A stretch of 43,397 bases of DNA, from NCBI GenBank assembly GCA_005223375.1, contig RXOD01003860.1, forward strand, positions 1-43,397, written 5' to 3'. Both the position numbers and the translations under genes were made by a program. Source of the DNA: Amoebophrya sp. AT5.2 (Eukaryota; Sar; Dinophyceae; Syndiniales; Amoebophryaceae). The stretch's first letter is position 1. Each line of letters starts with the position of its first letter. Under the pieces are notes generated by a model. That model had not been told where the DNA came from and did no database searches. It saw only the letters and a list, made by a program, of their open reading frames with translations. Shown here piece by piece: positions 31,001-40,599 of this stretch.

Positions 31001-32122
31001 TTTTATCACCTCCCGTTGGTGCCGCACGCGCGCTTGCTGAGTCTCTCTCGCATGTTCGGCCTCGCGTTGCTTCTGCGCGTTGGTCGCGATGTAGCTGCCG
31101 TGTCCCCGGACCGCTGTGTGCTGCTCGTGTCCCCCAGGCACACCAGCCTGGGGCATTGGGTTGGCAGCCAACAAACGCTCCACGTTCACCTCGACCCCAT
31201 CGGCGTCCACGGTGATTGTGGTTTCCTTCTGGTGTATCTTCCAGTGAGGGCCGATGGAGTTGGTGGCTTCCCTCTCCAGCATCCAGTGCAACCCTTTCCG
31301 CTGGTGCGGGTGCAAGTCAAAACCGGGCGGACACTCCGCCATCGGCGTCTTCTCGTAGGCGTTTGCGTCCGTCTCGTACAGCTTCGCCAGCTGCTCGTCC
31401 TTGGAGAGTCTTTCAATCGCGCCGCTCTCGTCCCGTTTTCCTCCGACTCCGTCTCGTGTTGTTTTTCCCGCTGTAGCTTTTTTCGCGTGGCCGCTACCGC
31501 CGAGAAACTTGCCCAGGAAACGGCGCTTCCACTCCGCGGCGGTGATCTGTATTTTCTTGTCCACGTACAGAATTCCGCGCGGCTCGTACGCCACCTTCTT
31601 CTTTTTGTCGTACTTGTCGCGGAGGCATGCGAGGTTCGACGCGTGCTTGAAGAGCTTTTGCTGCGCGCTCTCTGGCAGCGTTGTGTCCGCGTTCGGCACC
31701 TTCCCGAAAATTTGCACCGCGACCCGCCCGATTTGCGTCTGCGAATAATGGGAAAAGTGGTAGGACGAGACTGTCGTTTCCAGGTACATACTGGCGGGGG
31801 AAATCTTCAAGATTCCCCGCACGTGCTCGACGTACGAAAGTTGCAGCCACCCGCAGGGACGAAGGTGCCTCGTCTCTGGCGCCTGGTTATTCCCACCCGA
31901 CGACTTTTTCACCACGTACACGATGCCTGTAGCGGGCTCCAGGTGAACTGCTTGGCCCTTCTGAAGCCTGGTGGCAGTAGGCAAATGGTGGGGCCAGTTG
32001 GCGGGCCGGTAAGTCCCGTTGGGCAAGTTCAGCTTTACAGCCAGCTGCAAGAACCATCGGCGAAGGCCCGCCCCAGGCTCGGGACGGGCTTCCGGGTTAC
32101 TCCTCGAAGAAGAGGAGGCCAT
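28043..32122 (-). CDS. SNF2-family ATPase with inserted RING finger (Rad5/HLTF class)
   Basis: Predicted DNA-dependent ATPase and E3 ubiquitin ligase of the Rad5/Rad16/HLTF/SHPRH group, which act in the nucleus in DNA-damage tolerance or nucleotide-excision repair. Single exon, 1,359 residues. An N-terminal region of unclear identity contains a beta-rich VRGILKISPASMYLE part that could be HIRAN-like. Motif I DEMGLGKT is near 411, the DEAH box (LVLDEAHEVRN) near 522, and LLTATPF near 560. A RING-type C3HC4 finger lies between the two lobes, near 866-920 (CSICQDAF, CGHVFHESC, CPLCR). The helicase C lobe runs from about 985 (VLVFSSFKQF) to QAIARAHRLGLQHRVNVYRL near 1085-1105. The tail is Ser/Gly/Ala-rich. 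The RING position between helicase lobes is diagnostic; choosing between Rad5 and Rad16 needs a tree. An A/T-rich segment (29578-29650) reads through in frame just before the RING. Confidence 0.92.
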   Translation of the reverse strand: MASSSSRSNPEARPEPGAGLRRWFLQLAVKLNLPNGTYRPANWPHHLPTATRLQKGQAVHLEPATGIVYVVKKSSGGNNQAPETRHLRPCGWLQLSYVEHVRGILKISPASMYLETTVSSYHFSHYSQTQIGRVAVQIFGKVPNADTTLPESAQQKLFKHASNLACLRDKYDKKKKVAYEPRGILYVDKKIQITAAEWKRRFLGKFLGGSGHAKKATAGKTTRDGVGGKRDESGAIERLSKDEQLAKLYETDANAYEKTPMAECPPGFDLHPHQRKGLHWMLEREATNSIGPHWKIHQKETTITVDADGVEVNVERLLAANPMPQAGVPGGHEQHTAVRGHGSYIATNAQKQREAEHARETQQARVRHQREVIKRHNVTRKQVLVPTGKASYNTGGAHDVATIPVPRGGIVADEMGLGKTRQTIAAIAQNVKPRTLVVAPAAVVYEVWKAELEYHLLQNDELSENFRIYVYHGHKKEIPPPRLEEEEERAPSVTITSYETLVSKAVEFKKRKWSRLVLDEAHEVRNKNCKAFKVLAEMVGAGGGQTEAPRPRHEMITWLLTATPFVNKIDDLYPLFALLRVTPLEDYAVWRASISAPAGEIIEEGIDASKNCEQEAKNMGKGKGLERANLLLREFMLRRRKNDRVLQPGAKAASCLLQLPEKRCYVVKLPFAAKEQEVEPSSSCSSRDNKEAAEADKAQLRKFNAAHAKMYQNLWRFATTELVEHQHGATAIVFSVIAKLRQLSLSPMLLPKSWREVLLRGDVREILDLILPKPKEKKTASGASSLVGSAAQQRTAAAAGAVVKVKKGQRFDFHFGAAGPPGAAAKKVQNFGFYPNPPNNLNPGGKTKQQPSGKSAAEIFAAQCVDEDCSICQDAFVCDDAADDSAIKKIVCLAQCGHVFHESCVEASFAQLRRECPLCRHPIPEAQYKFYLEGPPASTTRGTGEKCSPVEQVLETPDAVAEFDAAPKVQKILELIGRSTGPVLVFSSFKQFLVLLRQSVDAKLKSDRLSTSPTSSLSPRQAATELLCGGLPPKRRSVIVKAFQAGETKVLFCSLRASGVGLTLTQAKTVILAEPHWNSPIEEQAIARAHRLGLQHRVNVYRLVMTHAESPSGDTFATEEGESGTTSGSGSPSSSSSRSSGSDSDSESDSQFTSDSAVGLGRGPLDKDDDDADDMSDDDDFWSGGESFGLGAGQHQQAAGAAPARAAATTGAGSSSSSSAPARPGAAGKIGKGLASTTAAAAPTPLNKAAVDSTQDISAAASAFDRLTLEERMLEVQKRKQEAEQVSADTKMKREEMQTRQKKMMNSLVLDLLRGPTTVAGAGGKRLQPWEVADDGHAGAGSSEQNPLSSHSSKRARRN

Positions 32123-33046
32123 AGTTGTAGCTAAGGCAGTCTATGTCTGTCTTTGCTAGCTACATCTCGTTGATGTTGAAACTGAAAGCAGGTAGATCTA
32201 AGTCGCTAAGTGGGACACGGTAGCAATAAGATGAGGGGCAAGCTTATCATTCAAATGGATCGACATATTAATCGAGTGTAGTGGTGCTGGGTCAACGTCA
32301 AAACCATGACCATCAAAAGTCAGAATCAGACTACTACGAAGTACTAGAAGAAACTACAGCTACCGTTTTGGGATCGTTCGAGATCGCATTCATGGATCAG
32401 GCCGAGATCGCGCGCGAGATCGTTGCCGTGGTTCGAGTTCGAGATCGCGTTCACTATTACTTTTGAATCTGGCTCTAAAAAGAGGTCAAAAACAAGCTGC
32501 AGGTGTTGGGGTCGCTAACGCTACGGCGGCGAACAAAACAACTGGAGTCGGAGCATCATGCCCGGGTGAGAACTACGGAAAGGTTCCAAAGCCGATGGAT
32601 TGATTTAGGTAAGTAATTCATTGTGAGTGGAAACGCGACAAAATAGACCTCCGACTCCTGTGACGATGTCACCAAAGCAAGACGCGAAGGAACAAGAGAG
32701 ACACAATTGCACGGACGGAGATGAAGTACCAACGGCCAATTTTGCGGCTGCGAGTGCGACAACGTCACGAATGACGCAACAAAGAGTTCGAGTTCGCTCA
32801 GCGTTTTTCTTTTTGTCTTTCGCGCATCCTTCGAATGAGAAGCACCATTGGGCGGCGACATCAACTTAGACAGTGCGGCGAAAAAGACATGCCCCATCCC
32901 TCGACGGGGTGCAGGATCCATTTTTCAATAAATGTTGACACATCAACTACACCGTCACTTTCTCCTCCCGGTATCACCGTGTCACAATCCTCCACCTCCC
33001 CCAGCAGGAAAGAAAAAAATCTCCACCTCCCCCATCATCGTGACTA
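32123..33046. other. Spacer between SNF2 and coiled-coil genes
   Basis: About 920 bases with several short ORFs and no recognised product. A tract at 32390-32455 repeats gagatcg-like words on the plus strand (cgagatcgc, gagatcgttg, gagatcgcg). Confidence 0.4.
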
Positions 33047-34159
33047 TCAGTAGCCGTAGCGCACCTCGGTGAGTTCTTCCTCTATGTCGTTTTCGAACTG
33101 TTGGATCACGTTTTTCAAATTTGCCACCTCTTGGTAGAACATCCTCCGCGCCCTCTCGTCCTCCGTCGTCTGCTGCAACGAGCCGCGCATGGTTTCGGTA
33201 TACAACCGGATCTGGGCCGCGTGGAAAGCCACCACCTGCTCGAACTTGCTCTTCTGGAGCTTCAGAATTTTCTCCACCGACTTTTTCAGCTCCCGATTCG
33301 CCTCATACGCAGGCGTGCCCAGGATCATCGCGGCTCCACCAGCTTCTTGTTCGGCTCGCCGCTTCCTGCTCCTGGCTTCTTCTGAGGAAGCATCGTCGCC
33401 CATATCCACGTCGTACTTGTGCTCCTCATCCTTGCTTCCAGCACCAAAACCAATAGTCGCACCATGACCACTACTGCCCCCTCCAACACAAGAGCTTCCA
33501 CCTGCACTGAGCGTTTCGTCCAGCTCCTTCCCCAGTTCCCGCGTCTTTAGGTTTACCTCTTGGAACGCCGAAGTGACGGACTTGGCCAGCCTCGCGTACC
33601 CCGCGTCCACCTCGCGTCGTGCGATCAGCCGCTTCAGGACCAGGTCGAAGCTCTTTTGGACCTTCACCCGTCGCTTCTCCAGGGCTAGCAGCTTCTTGTG
33701 GGCCGGGAGCGAATAGAAAGTTGCTGCCGACTCCCACCGCTCGTCCTCAATCGCCGCCATGGCGTCGCGAACCTGCTGGCAGTCGTCGGGCCGCGCAAAC
33801 GTCGAGGCAGCGGTTTGGCTTTCCGCTTCGGTGCGGATGTCAGAAACGATATCGTCAAGCCCACCGGAGAAACCGAAAGTTGCTGTAGTTGTGCCCGCTG
33901 TGTTTCCTGGACCTCCTCCGGCTTGGAGCGAAACCTTATCCGGGAAGTCGCGGTTGATTTTCGCGATGGCGGCCTCGATTGCGGGATCCTCCGCCTTGCC
34001 TGTTACGTCCTCGGGCGCATCGTCTCTGATTTGGACCTCAGGTAAGTCCACAACTGCACCCCCCGGTCTGACTCCCATGACCTTCTCAACCTCCTTCCGG
34101 TGCTCGGGGCCCTTGGCTGCGCGCTCCTGCAGGATGCGGTAACACGCATCGAACTCCAT
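33047..34159 (-). CDS. Coiled-coil protein, unrecognised, 370 residues
   Basis: Intact frame from ATG 34159 (MEFDACYRILQERAAK) to TAG 33047. I do not recognise a family. Residues 1-30 are helical and charged, 30-130 mixed with Gly/Thr-rich parts, and 135-230 strongly helical (WESAATFYSLPAHKKLLALE, then a basic RRVKVQKSF). A Ser/Gly and acidic stretch at about 235-285 is followed by a basic KRRAEQE. The C-terminal 90 residues form a clear coiled coil (ELKKSVEKILKLQKSKFEQV, LKNVIQQFENDIEEEL). The codon use and GC-rich third positions match the neighbouring genes, so it is very probably expressed. It could be a subunit of a larger complex; no localisation signal is obvious. Confidence 0.75.
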   Translation of the reverse strand: MEFDACYRILQERAAKGPEHRKEVEKVMGVRPGGAVVDLPEVQIRDDAPEDVTGKAEDPAIEAAIAKINRDFPDKVSLQAGGGPGNTAGTTTATFGFSGGLDDIVSDIRTEAESQTAASTFARPDDCQQVRDAMAAIEDERWESAATFYSLPAHKKLLALEKRRVKVQKSFDLVLKRLIARREVDAGYARLAKSVTSAFQEVNLKTRELGKELDETLSAGGSSCVGGGSSGHGATIGFGAGSKDEEHKYDVDMGDDASSEEARSRKRRAEQEAGGAAMILGTPAYEANRELKKSVEKILKLQKSKFEQVVAFHAAQIRLYTETMRGSLQQTTEDERARRMFYQEVANLKNVIQQFENDIEEELTEVRYGY

Positions 34160-35560
34160 GATGTCCTCGTCTACTCGTGGTACGGTATCTGCGAACTATG
34201 CTGCTGCAAACTGTGAGTGCAGCAGAGATAAGTGCCCACGTCTACGTAAGATTGATTGGTAGTCGTACCAGTTTTATTTAATGGTAGTGGTACCAGTATA
34301 AGGCCGCAGAAGTGGGCAAGCCAAAATCAATGTAAAAAAATGGCTGTTGTCCTTGTCGTTGTCGCTAGGGTCCTGCTTAGTAATGGGTCGCACTCGCAGT
34401 AGTGCAACATTAGCAAAAATTGGTACAAACGCCGCACACTATCACTATGGGAAAGACTTCTAACTCTAACAAAGAGCGCAAGTAGCCACGTCGTGATCGG
34501 ATGTCACAGCAGAGCTGAAATTTCTGCATTGGATCGGACAAGAGATTTTCTTCTACGTGAAAGACGGTCACAGATTCAAGAGAAGATTGATAATGATCAC
34601 AAGATCCACGCTGTCGTGTGAGCGATCCAGCAATCGAATCAATCAATGGCTCCCTCTGGACGTGGAATTCGGCATTTTTTCCCGGGAAAGCTTCCGACCA
34701 CAAGGGCCAGGCATGGGAACACGAACATTTACCACGGTGGGACTCCTATATCGAACTTGCCGGACTCTGCAGCACCCCTTCGTGCGGTCGCGGCCAACAT
34801 GATAGGTTTAGTATGTTCTTCTGCGCGATGCACTTTTTCTGATTCATTGCGATCAAGAACAATGAATACAACAAGAACAAGTCATTTTACAGCTCCAAGT
34901 GAAGGTATCCGCCGCAGAAACATATGCCCGTAATATAGTGTACGTTGTAGAGAAAGATGACGCATGGTGTGCTTAAGACGCCCAAATTCTACTTGCTATG
35001 CGTGCTTACTTACTTCGTGCCCACATTGCTATAGCCGAGAGAGAAGAACGTAGAGCGGAAGACAGAGGACGAAAAGCGCCAGGAGTGAGGCACACCCATG
35101 AGCCTGACTCAAAATCTGCACCAGAAATAGAGTTAGAGGTTGGCTACAACACAGCACTGCTACGTTTATTTTAAAAAAAATTATCCTGATGAGGGCCGGA
35201 GCAGAAAAGTCACCAAATAAACTAACACCGAAGCAACGCTGTCGTAGAAGGTAACAGTAGCCTTCCTCTGGCTATCATCCGATACGAAACAGTGCGTAGC
35301 TACCTTACCTCAATGCAGCCAGGAACAGGCACATGATGCTGCAGAAGGCTGAAATAAAATTACAAGAAGACAGTGCATTTGGGAATGCGACCGCATTGTA
35401 AAATCATGTAAACTTCATGCCCCAGGCGATTGATGCCACCATGTGGAGGTCGTTCTACTGCTTCTGAGCATTGTTTGAAGATCATCGTCCATGGTATATG
35501 CTTGTGCTTCTGAGTAGAGGCCTGTGGTCGGAGAGCTGCGGTGGAATCGGCCCTCACCGG

Positions 35561-35605
35561 CCTGGAATAAAATTCTGGCTTTCACCCTGAATAAAATTCT
35601 GGCTT
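35561..35605. repeat. Short tandem duplication with ataaaattctggctt
   Basis: Two copies of a roughly 20-base word containing ataaaattctggctt lie at 35561-35581 and 35585-35605, 24 bases apart. A second pair, caagtcatg, follows at 35619 and 35638. No coding context. Confidence 0.6.
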
Positions 35606-35784
35606 CTAGAAGAAGTGCAAGTCATGTAGTCTACACGTCAAGTCATGCAGTTGCAGACTAGAGATTTGGCGTCGATAAGTGTATCTATCCTATGCCGCAA
35701 TCTATCTTCTTCCAATTTGTTTTTCTATCCCGCCTTGTAGAGCTATTCCCATTTCTAGTCGTGGTGCCCCTTTTAATCACGACT

Positions 35785-35827
35785 GCGGCTGAAAGAAACT
35801 CGGCGGTGGTGTCTATCTTTCAGCCGC
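35785..35827. repeat. Perfect 12-bp inverted repeat
   Basis: gcggctgaaaga at 35785-35796 and its exact reverse complement at 35816-35827, with a 19-base loop. It could form a hairpin in RNA from either strand. It lies in the gene-poor stretch. Confidence 0.65.
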
Positions 35828-36741
35828 CCGCACCGCAGCGGCATAATAGAGTTACAAAACAAACTCCTTTTCTCCTGGTGCGAGAATGCGAGCCGTGGTC
35901 CCAACATCAAACATCTACTGCTGTCAACAATATCCCACTCGACGAGGGAAGTGTCGAGCTCGAGCTTGGCGCGCAGACGGCCTCCTGCCCGATTCCCAGT
36001 TATGTCTGCGCGTTGCATATGAGGGTAGTACAGGCGTATGCGTGGATCCCAGCAGTAGTTTCTGCGTCGTCCTCCAAATGGGGGTGCCTTAGTGCTTGTT
36101 TTTCGTAATTGCAACCAATCGAACGTAATATATGATAAATGCTGAAGCTTTGCGATAAAGCGACCCGCGGGGGTACGCTTTTTTCCTGGCCGAACGTTAA
36201 AGAACAACAGAGCAATAGTCCGGGTTAGACTGTTGAGTCAGAGATCTTCTGCGTAGGATTACGATTGGAACGTAGTTTTTCCGCGCGCGCAGTGGCGGTT
36301 TAATAGATGCTAGAAGTTCTGAGCATAAAATTCGTAATGAGCATGAAGTCAGGAACAGGATATTCTACGTTCTAGTACACACGGAAACTGCCACGCGAGA
36401 CTATTTCTCGCCCGGCCGAGCTTTCTCCAACCTTTCGTATCTATCATGATCCTTTCCGCTTCCACCGGAGTGGTATCTACGTCTACTCCAATTTAGGATC
36501 ATTAGCTGCACTTCGAACCTGCTGTCCGCTCATCGTCATTCATTCCGCCCTGTCGTTCCGTTTTTCGGACTCGGAGCGAGGAATACTCGTATAGGTGGAG
36601 CAAGAACAAGCGAGCCCGCAAGTAGTGCAGGAAGATCCAGAGAGGAGCAAACTGTAGCCAACCCCTTCGCTTCTGGTGCACCCCACCTCCTCCATAGCTA
36701 TCTATCGGAGAAGAACCATGATGAAATAATCTTTGGAGGAT

Positions 36742-39586
36742 TTACTTCGGCGACTCGCGCTTCTTGTCGACGACGAGCGCCGCGCGGCTGATACCGAAGT
36801 CGGCGACGGCGCCGTCCTTTGTGAGCGCCTTGCGGGAGCGGGCGTCGCACGGCAGGTTCTTGTGCATGGCAATCATGTACACCGTGGAGGAACCCTGCAT
36901 CGCAATCAGGTACGACCTGCAGTTTATTTCATGGAAGACTTTGGCTTTGAATTGAGGATTCTCGTCACTTCATTTGTCGAAGATGACCACTACACATGAA
37001 TCACAATTAGAATTCCAGGTAATAAAATAAAAGTGAAGTTGTACCAACTGAGGAAGATGGCCCAATTTCTCCAGGACTTTTCGCCGTACTTGGCGACGAC
37101 TTTGGTCTTGTTGTGGAGCCAGTTCTTGTACCAGGCGTAGATGGTGAGTCCGTAGTGCACCCCCTCGTTAGCGACGCTGCGGACCTCCCACCCGGCGCGC
37201 TCGACCTGATCGATGTCCCAGTACAGCGGGCAAGAAGCGTCGGCACCCGGGAACACATACCTGGCGAACGCGATTTTTGGGATTGCGCCGTAGTCGCAAC
37301 GTTTCCGTTGAAAAAGCCGTATGAAGGCCAGGGACAACGTCAACGAGGACGGAAGAAGGGGATTTGAGGTTCGATTTCAGGAGAAACTACACCTACTACT
37401 AAATCAATAGAGCGACAAAAGCCGCCGCAGGAAGTAAAGTAGATGTAGAGCAAAGAGGTACCTGTTCATGAAGAGGCCCCAGTTAATGTCCTCGTACTGC
37501 CAGTTCCTTCGCAGACCCGCGATCTGCAGGTAGAACACGCCGTCATCCTTCAGCACCGCCCGAACCTGAGAGAGTATGTGCGAGTGTGGAGGTTGGTTTC
37601 GGCTGATAGCTTCAGGCTGATCTAGCGCCAAGAAGAAAAAAATGTTGAAAATCACCATAGATATAGAACAATCACAGACATATAGCTATTGTAATTACCG
37701 CATGCATGAACGGCTGGTAGTCGCGGATCCCGATGTGCTCGGACATCTCGAGGCAGGTGATGACGTCGTACTTGACGCCTTCCTTGATCTTGTTCTCGAG
37801 CCACACCCAGGCGTTCACCACCTTCACGTCCGTCCTCTTCTCCGTGTCCTTGGTCGCAATGAAGTTGGCCTGCTCTTGGGAAAGCGTGATACCCGTGGAC
37901 TCCACCTGGAAATTATTCAATTTTATATGGAAACATATTTGGGCAGGCGGTGGCGTTTGGGCCACATGGTCCGAACGATGGAACGAATAGACTGGCTCAC
38001 CATCACCTTCATTACTTCCGGCGCCCCTGTAATTACATCCGCAGACCCACTCAGCAGGGGTCTCAGACTGAAAGAAGACTGCGGTAATGCGAAATCAGGT
38101 TTGCGGGACCGGAAATGAACGACAAACTCAAGAAGAAATTCTTACCTTGTACTTCCCCGTGGCGTGGAGGATGAGCGCTCCCCAGCCGCAGCCGAGGTCC
38201 AGGTGCTTCATGCCCGGCTTCATCATGCAGAGCTCGTTGCAGATTTTGTCCAGCTTTTTCGTCTGGGCCTCGGACATCAGCTCGTTCATCTTTTTGTTGT
38301 CCTCGAAGTTCTCCGGATCCGAACTGCTCCAGAGCCCCACGGAGTAGAGCATCTTGTCGCACAAGAACCAGCCGTAGAAGTCGTTCCCGCGGTTGTACAC
38401 ATCCGACACGTCGGCTTTGTCGGCGTCAGCGTCGTGCTTCCAGACGCGGCTGTTTCACCGATTGATGGGGAGAATCGATGGGTTTTCCGATGAAACACGA
38501 TGAAACATCACTTCAATGGCAGAGGTGTAAAGTAATGTCCAAAATAAATGCTCGTCGTCGTCCTCAACAACATGTGCAATGAAAAATAAATCCATGAAAG
38601 AAATGAATGAGTACCGGAGCAGGTCCTGGAAGATCGATCGGACGTGGTCCTTGGTAATGGCCATCTTGAAGATTTCGTACCGGGACATCATCGTGTCAAT
38701 GATGTCATCCTTGCCTGTTTTTCATTTTGTCGTGGAGGATCGAAGTTCAGTAAATGTGTTACTATGTCGTGTATGTCGATGTCCTTCTTTCTTTGTAGAA
38801 TGGCAAGTATCTTCAGTAGTGGAAGCCGAAGTGCGTCGTGTGCTAGTCGGCTAGTGCTGCTGCTGCTGCTGCCGAAGCTGAACTTCAACTTTTTTGCCTA
38901 ACTGAAAAGGAATGAAATGAAACCAGCCTCGATCCTCGTACCGTTCGGTCCCTTGAAGTTGATCTTTCCGTCTTGGTAGGCCTCGATGGCGGTCTCGATC
39001 GGGATCTTCTTTCCGAGCCACTCCTGCTTGAAGCCTTTGTCCGAGAACTCGAGGAGAGCCTCCTGCTGCTTCTTGATCGACTCCGGGCTGCCCTGGGAAG
39101 CCTCTCCGTAGTCCTGGGACTGCTTGGCCAGAATGCCGATCGCGAGCCCGACGTAGATCGGGTACGCGAGACACATGAGAAACGTCCAGATCAGAGGAAG
39201 CTCGCATTGCCACCTGTCGTGAACGTGAACGTGATCGATTTGTTGATACGAGTTGTGCGCGGAGTCGATCGATGAGAGATCAGTTCCGATATCGAAGTGG
39301 AAGAAAAAAAATACAAACATTGTCATTGTGAGGAAAAGGATTCTTCACTTCTTCAATCATTCCATAGGTACCTGAGGACAACGGCGGTGAAGACGGGTCC
39401 GAGGAAGCAGGTGATCGGTTTCTCGAGCATGGCCAGCAGGATTTGGAGTCCGTAGCCCTTGCGCTGCACCTCGATCGTCTTTGGGCCGACGCCGGGTGGG
39501 TTTTGGAAGGTGGAGAGGATGTTTCCCCCCATGATATGGACGACTGGGAGCACCACCAGCGCCACGCAATTCAGCACGCTAAACAT
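36742..39586 (-). CDS. Sphingolipid C9-methyltransferase-like enzyme
   Basis: SAM-dependent methyltransferase of the cyclopropane-fatty-acid-synthase superfamily, most like fungal sphingolipid C9-methyltransferases, which add the C9 branch to the sphingoid base of glucosylceramide at ER membranes. Eight exons, all joins fixed by frame and homology: 39372-39586, 38942-39213, 38615-38714, 38146-38449, 37699-37905, 37462-37565, 37045-37260, 36742-36916; 530 residues. N-terminal hydrophobic segments (LNCVALVVLPVVHIM, LIWTFLMCLAYPIYVGLAIG) are as in the fungal enzymes. Then YNRGNDFYGWFLCDKMLYS (about 213), the SAM motif HLDLGCGWG (about 282), GITLSQEQANF, and ITCLEMSEHIG. The family-specific C-terminal part is GLRRNWQYEDINWGLFMNRY, VFPGADASCPL, GVHYGLTIYAWYKNW, YGEKSWRNW. 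Substrate is inferred from the family. Donors are GTAC in five of seven introns. Confidence 0.92.
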
Positions 39587-40599
39587 GTTGGGCGTGCTTG
39601 TTTGATGGGGTAGTACGTTTTTCTTTTACGTGGTGATATTTTGCTGCAGGGTGAGGGTGTTTTGGAGCAGTACTAAAGGCGCGTGAGCGTGCTCGTGTTG
39701 TTGGGGTGCTTAGTTCTTACGGTTGCAGAAACAAAATGCTGAAAAAAAGACCTCTACCTACGCGTCTAGGCGGGAATAGAAGGACTGCCAGCGTTGCATT
39801 TGAGATTGCGTTTGCGTTTGCGATTGATTCATATTTCAATGAATGGTGCTCTTACAAGCTGTGTTCGTGAACGTCACGGAAGCTTATCGTTTTTCAGTGT
39901 CAGTGTAGTTCTTTTCGATTCGACGGATGTAGCGAGCTACGGATCATGATTGGTCAAGTTGTAGCCACACCGCGGTCACGACGTCCGGACGGAAAGTCTC
40001 AATCGTGAGAACGGTCGTTCTACGGAAGCTGCGCCAAGAGTGGAAGTAGAGGTGGAGATCATCATTTTGACAACGGGAAAGGATCGTGGATCGATGGCGA
40101 GCTAACTTCAGACTGCGTCAAACCGGTGATCGATGATCGATGAAGATAAATTTCGATTTTCAATGCGAGGATCGATGGCAGGCACAGGCACGGGTGAGGA
40201 TGGAACAAGAACTCGAATTACTTTCGATTGCTCAGCAGGCTGTACTGAAACTAGAAGCAGCACTTGCAGTATGTTCTTAATGCTATCAGACCACGTCCTG
40301 ACACTATCCATCGTCATTAGATGTAAGCACGTAAGTGTCGGAAGGAATTATCTCTAGCAGTAGCAGTGTGGTACTCCTGGGATTCCGGGCTGCTGCTCCT
40401 GTTGGCCGTCGTAGCAGCAGCTGGTTTGCTGGAATGTCGCGACCAAGGCCAGCAAAAAGTAGATCAACAGGCCGCTGGTTTCGTACCTGTTTCCAGAGTG
40501 AGGGACGCGATCAATGAGAGCAGAGCACGGACACAAGCCGCGCAACAGTGCTTTATTTCGCTAAACTCAATGATCCCAAATTCCGCGCACTATAATGTT
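39587..40599. other. Spacer upstream of the methyltransferase
   Basis: About 1 kb with no supported ORF. There are short cgatcgatg-type words around 40080-40175 and nothing resembling a tRNA. Confidence 0.4.

Larger units (their letters stand above)
34160..36741. other. 2.6 kb gene-poor stretch
   Basis: The longest stretch without a recognised gene. The longest ORFs (35692-36108 plus, 35773-36207 minus) overlap each other, are not GC3-rich, and have no known motifs. The stretch contains a short tandem duplication (35561-35605) and a perfect 12-bp inverted repeat (35785-35827). It probably holds the downstream region of the methyltransferase gene and the promoter of the coiled-coil gene. Confidence 0.4.

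Noticed and set aside
29942..32134. 730-codon plus-strand ORF
   Set aside because: It is the antisense of the SNF2-RING gene; the GC-rich third positions remove stops on the opposite strand. No protein features.
35692..36207. Overlapping 138- and 144-codon ORFs on opposite strands
   Set aside because: No motif, no GC3 bias, and each overlaps the other; they fit chance.
37906..38147. A further box C/D snoRNA in a methyltransferase intron
   Set aside because: GTGATGG and CTGA words occur but in the wrong order and spacing, with no rRNA-like guide.
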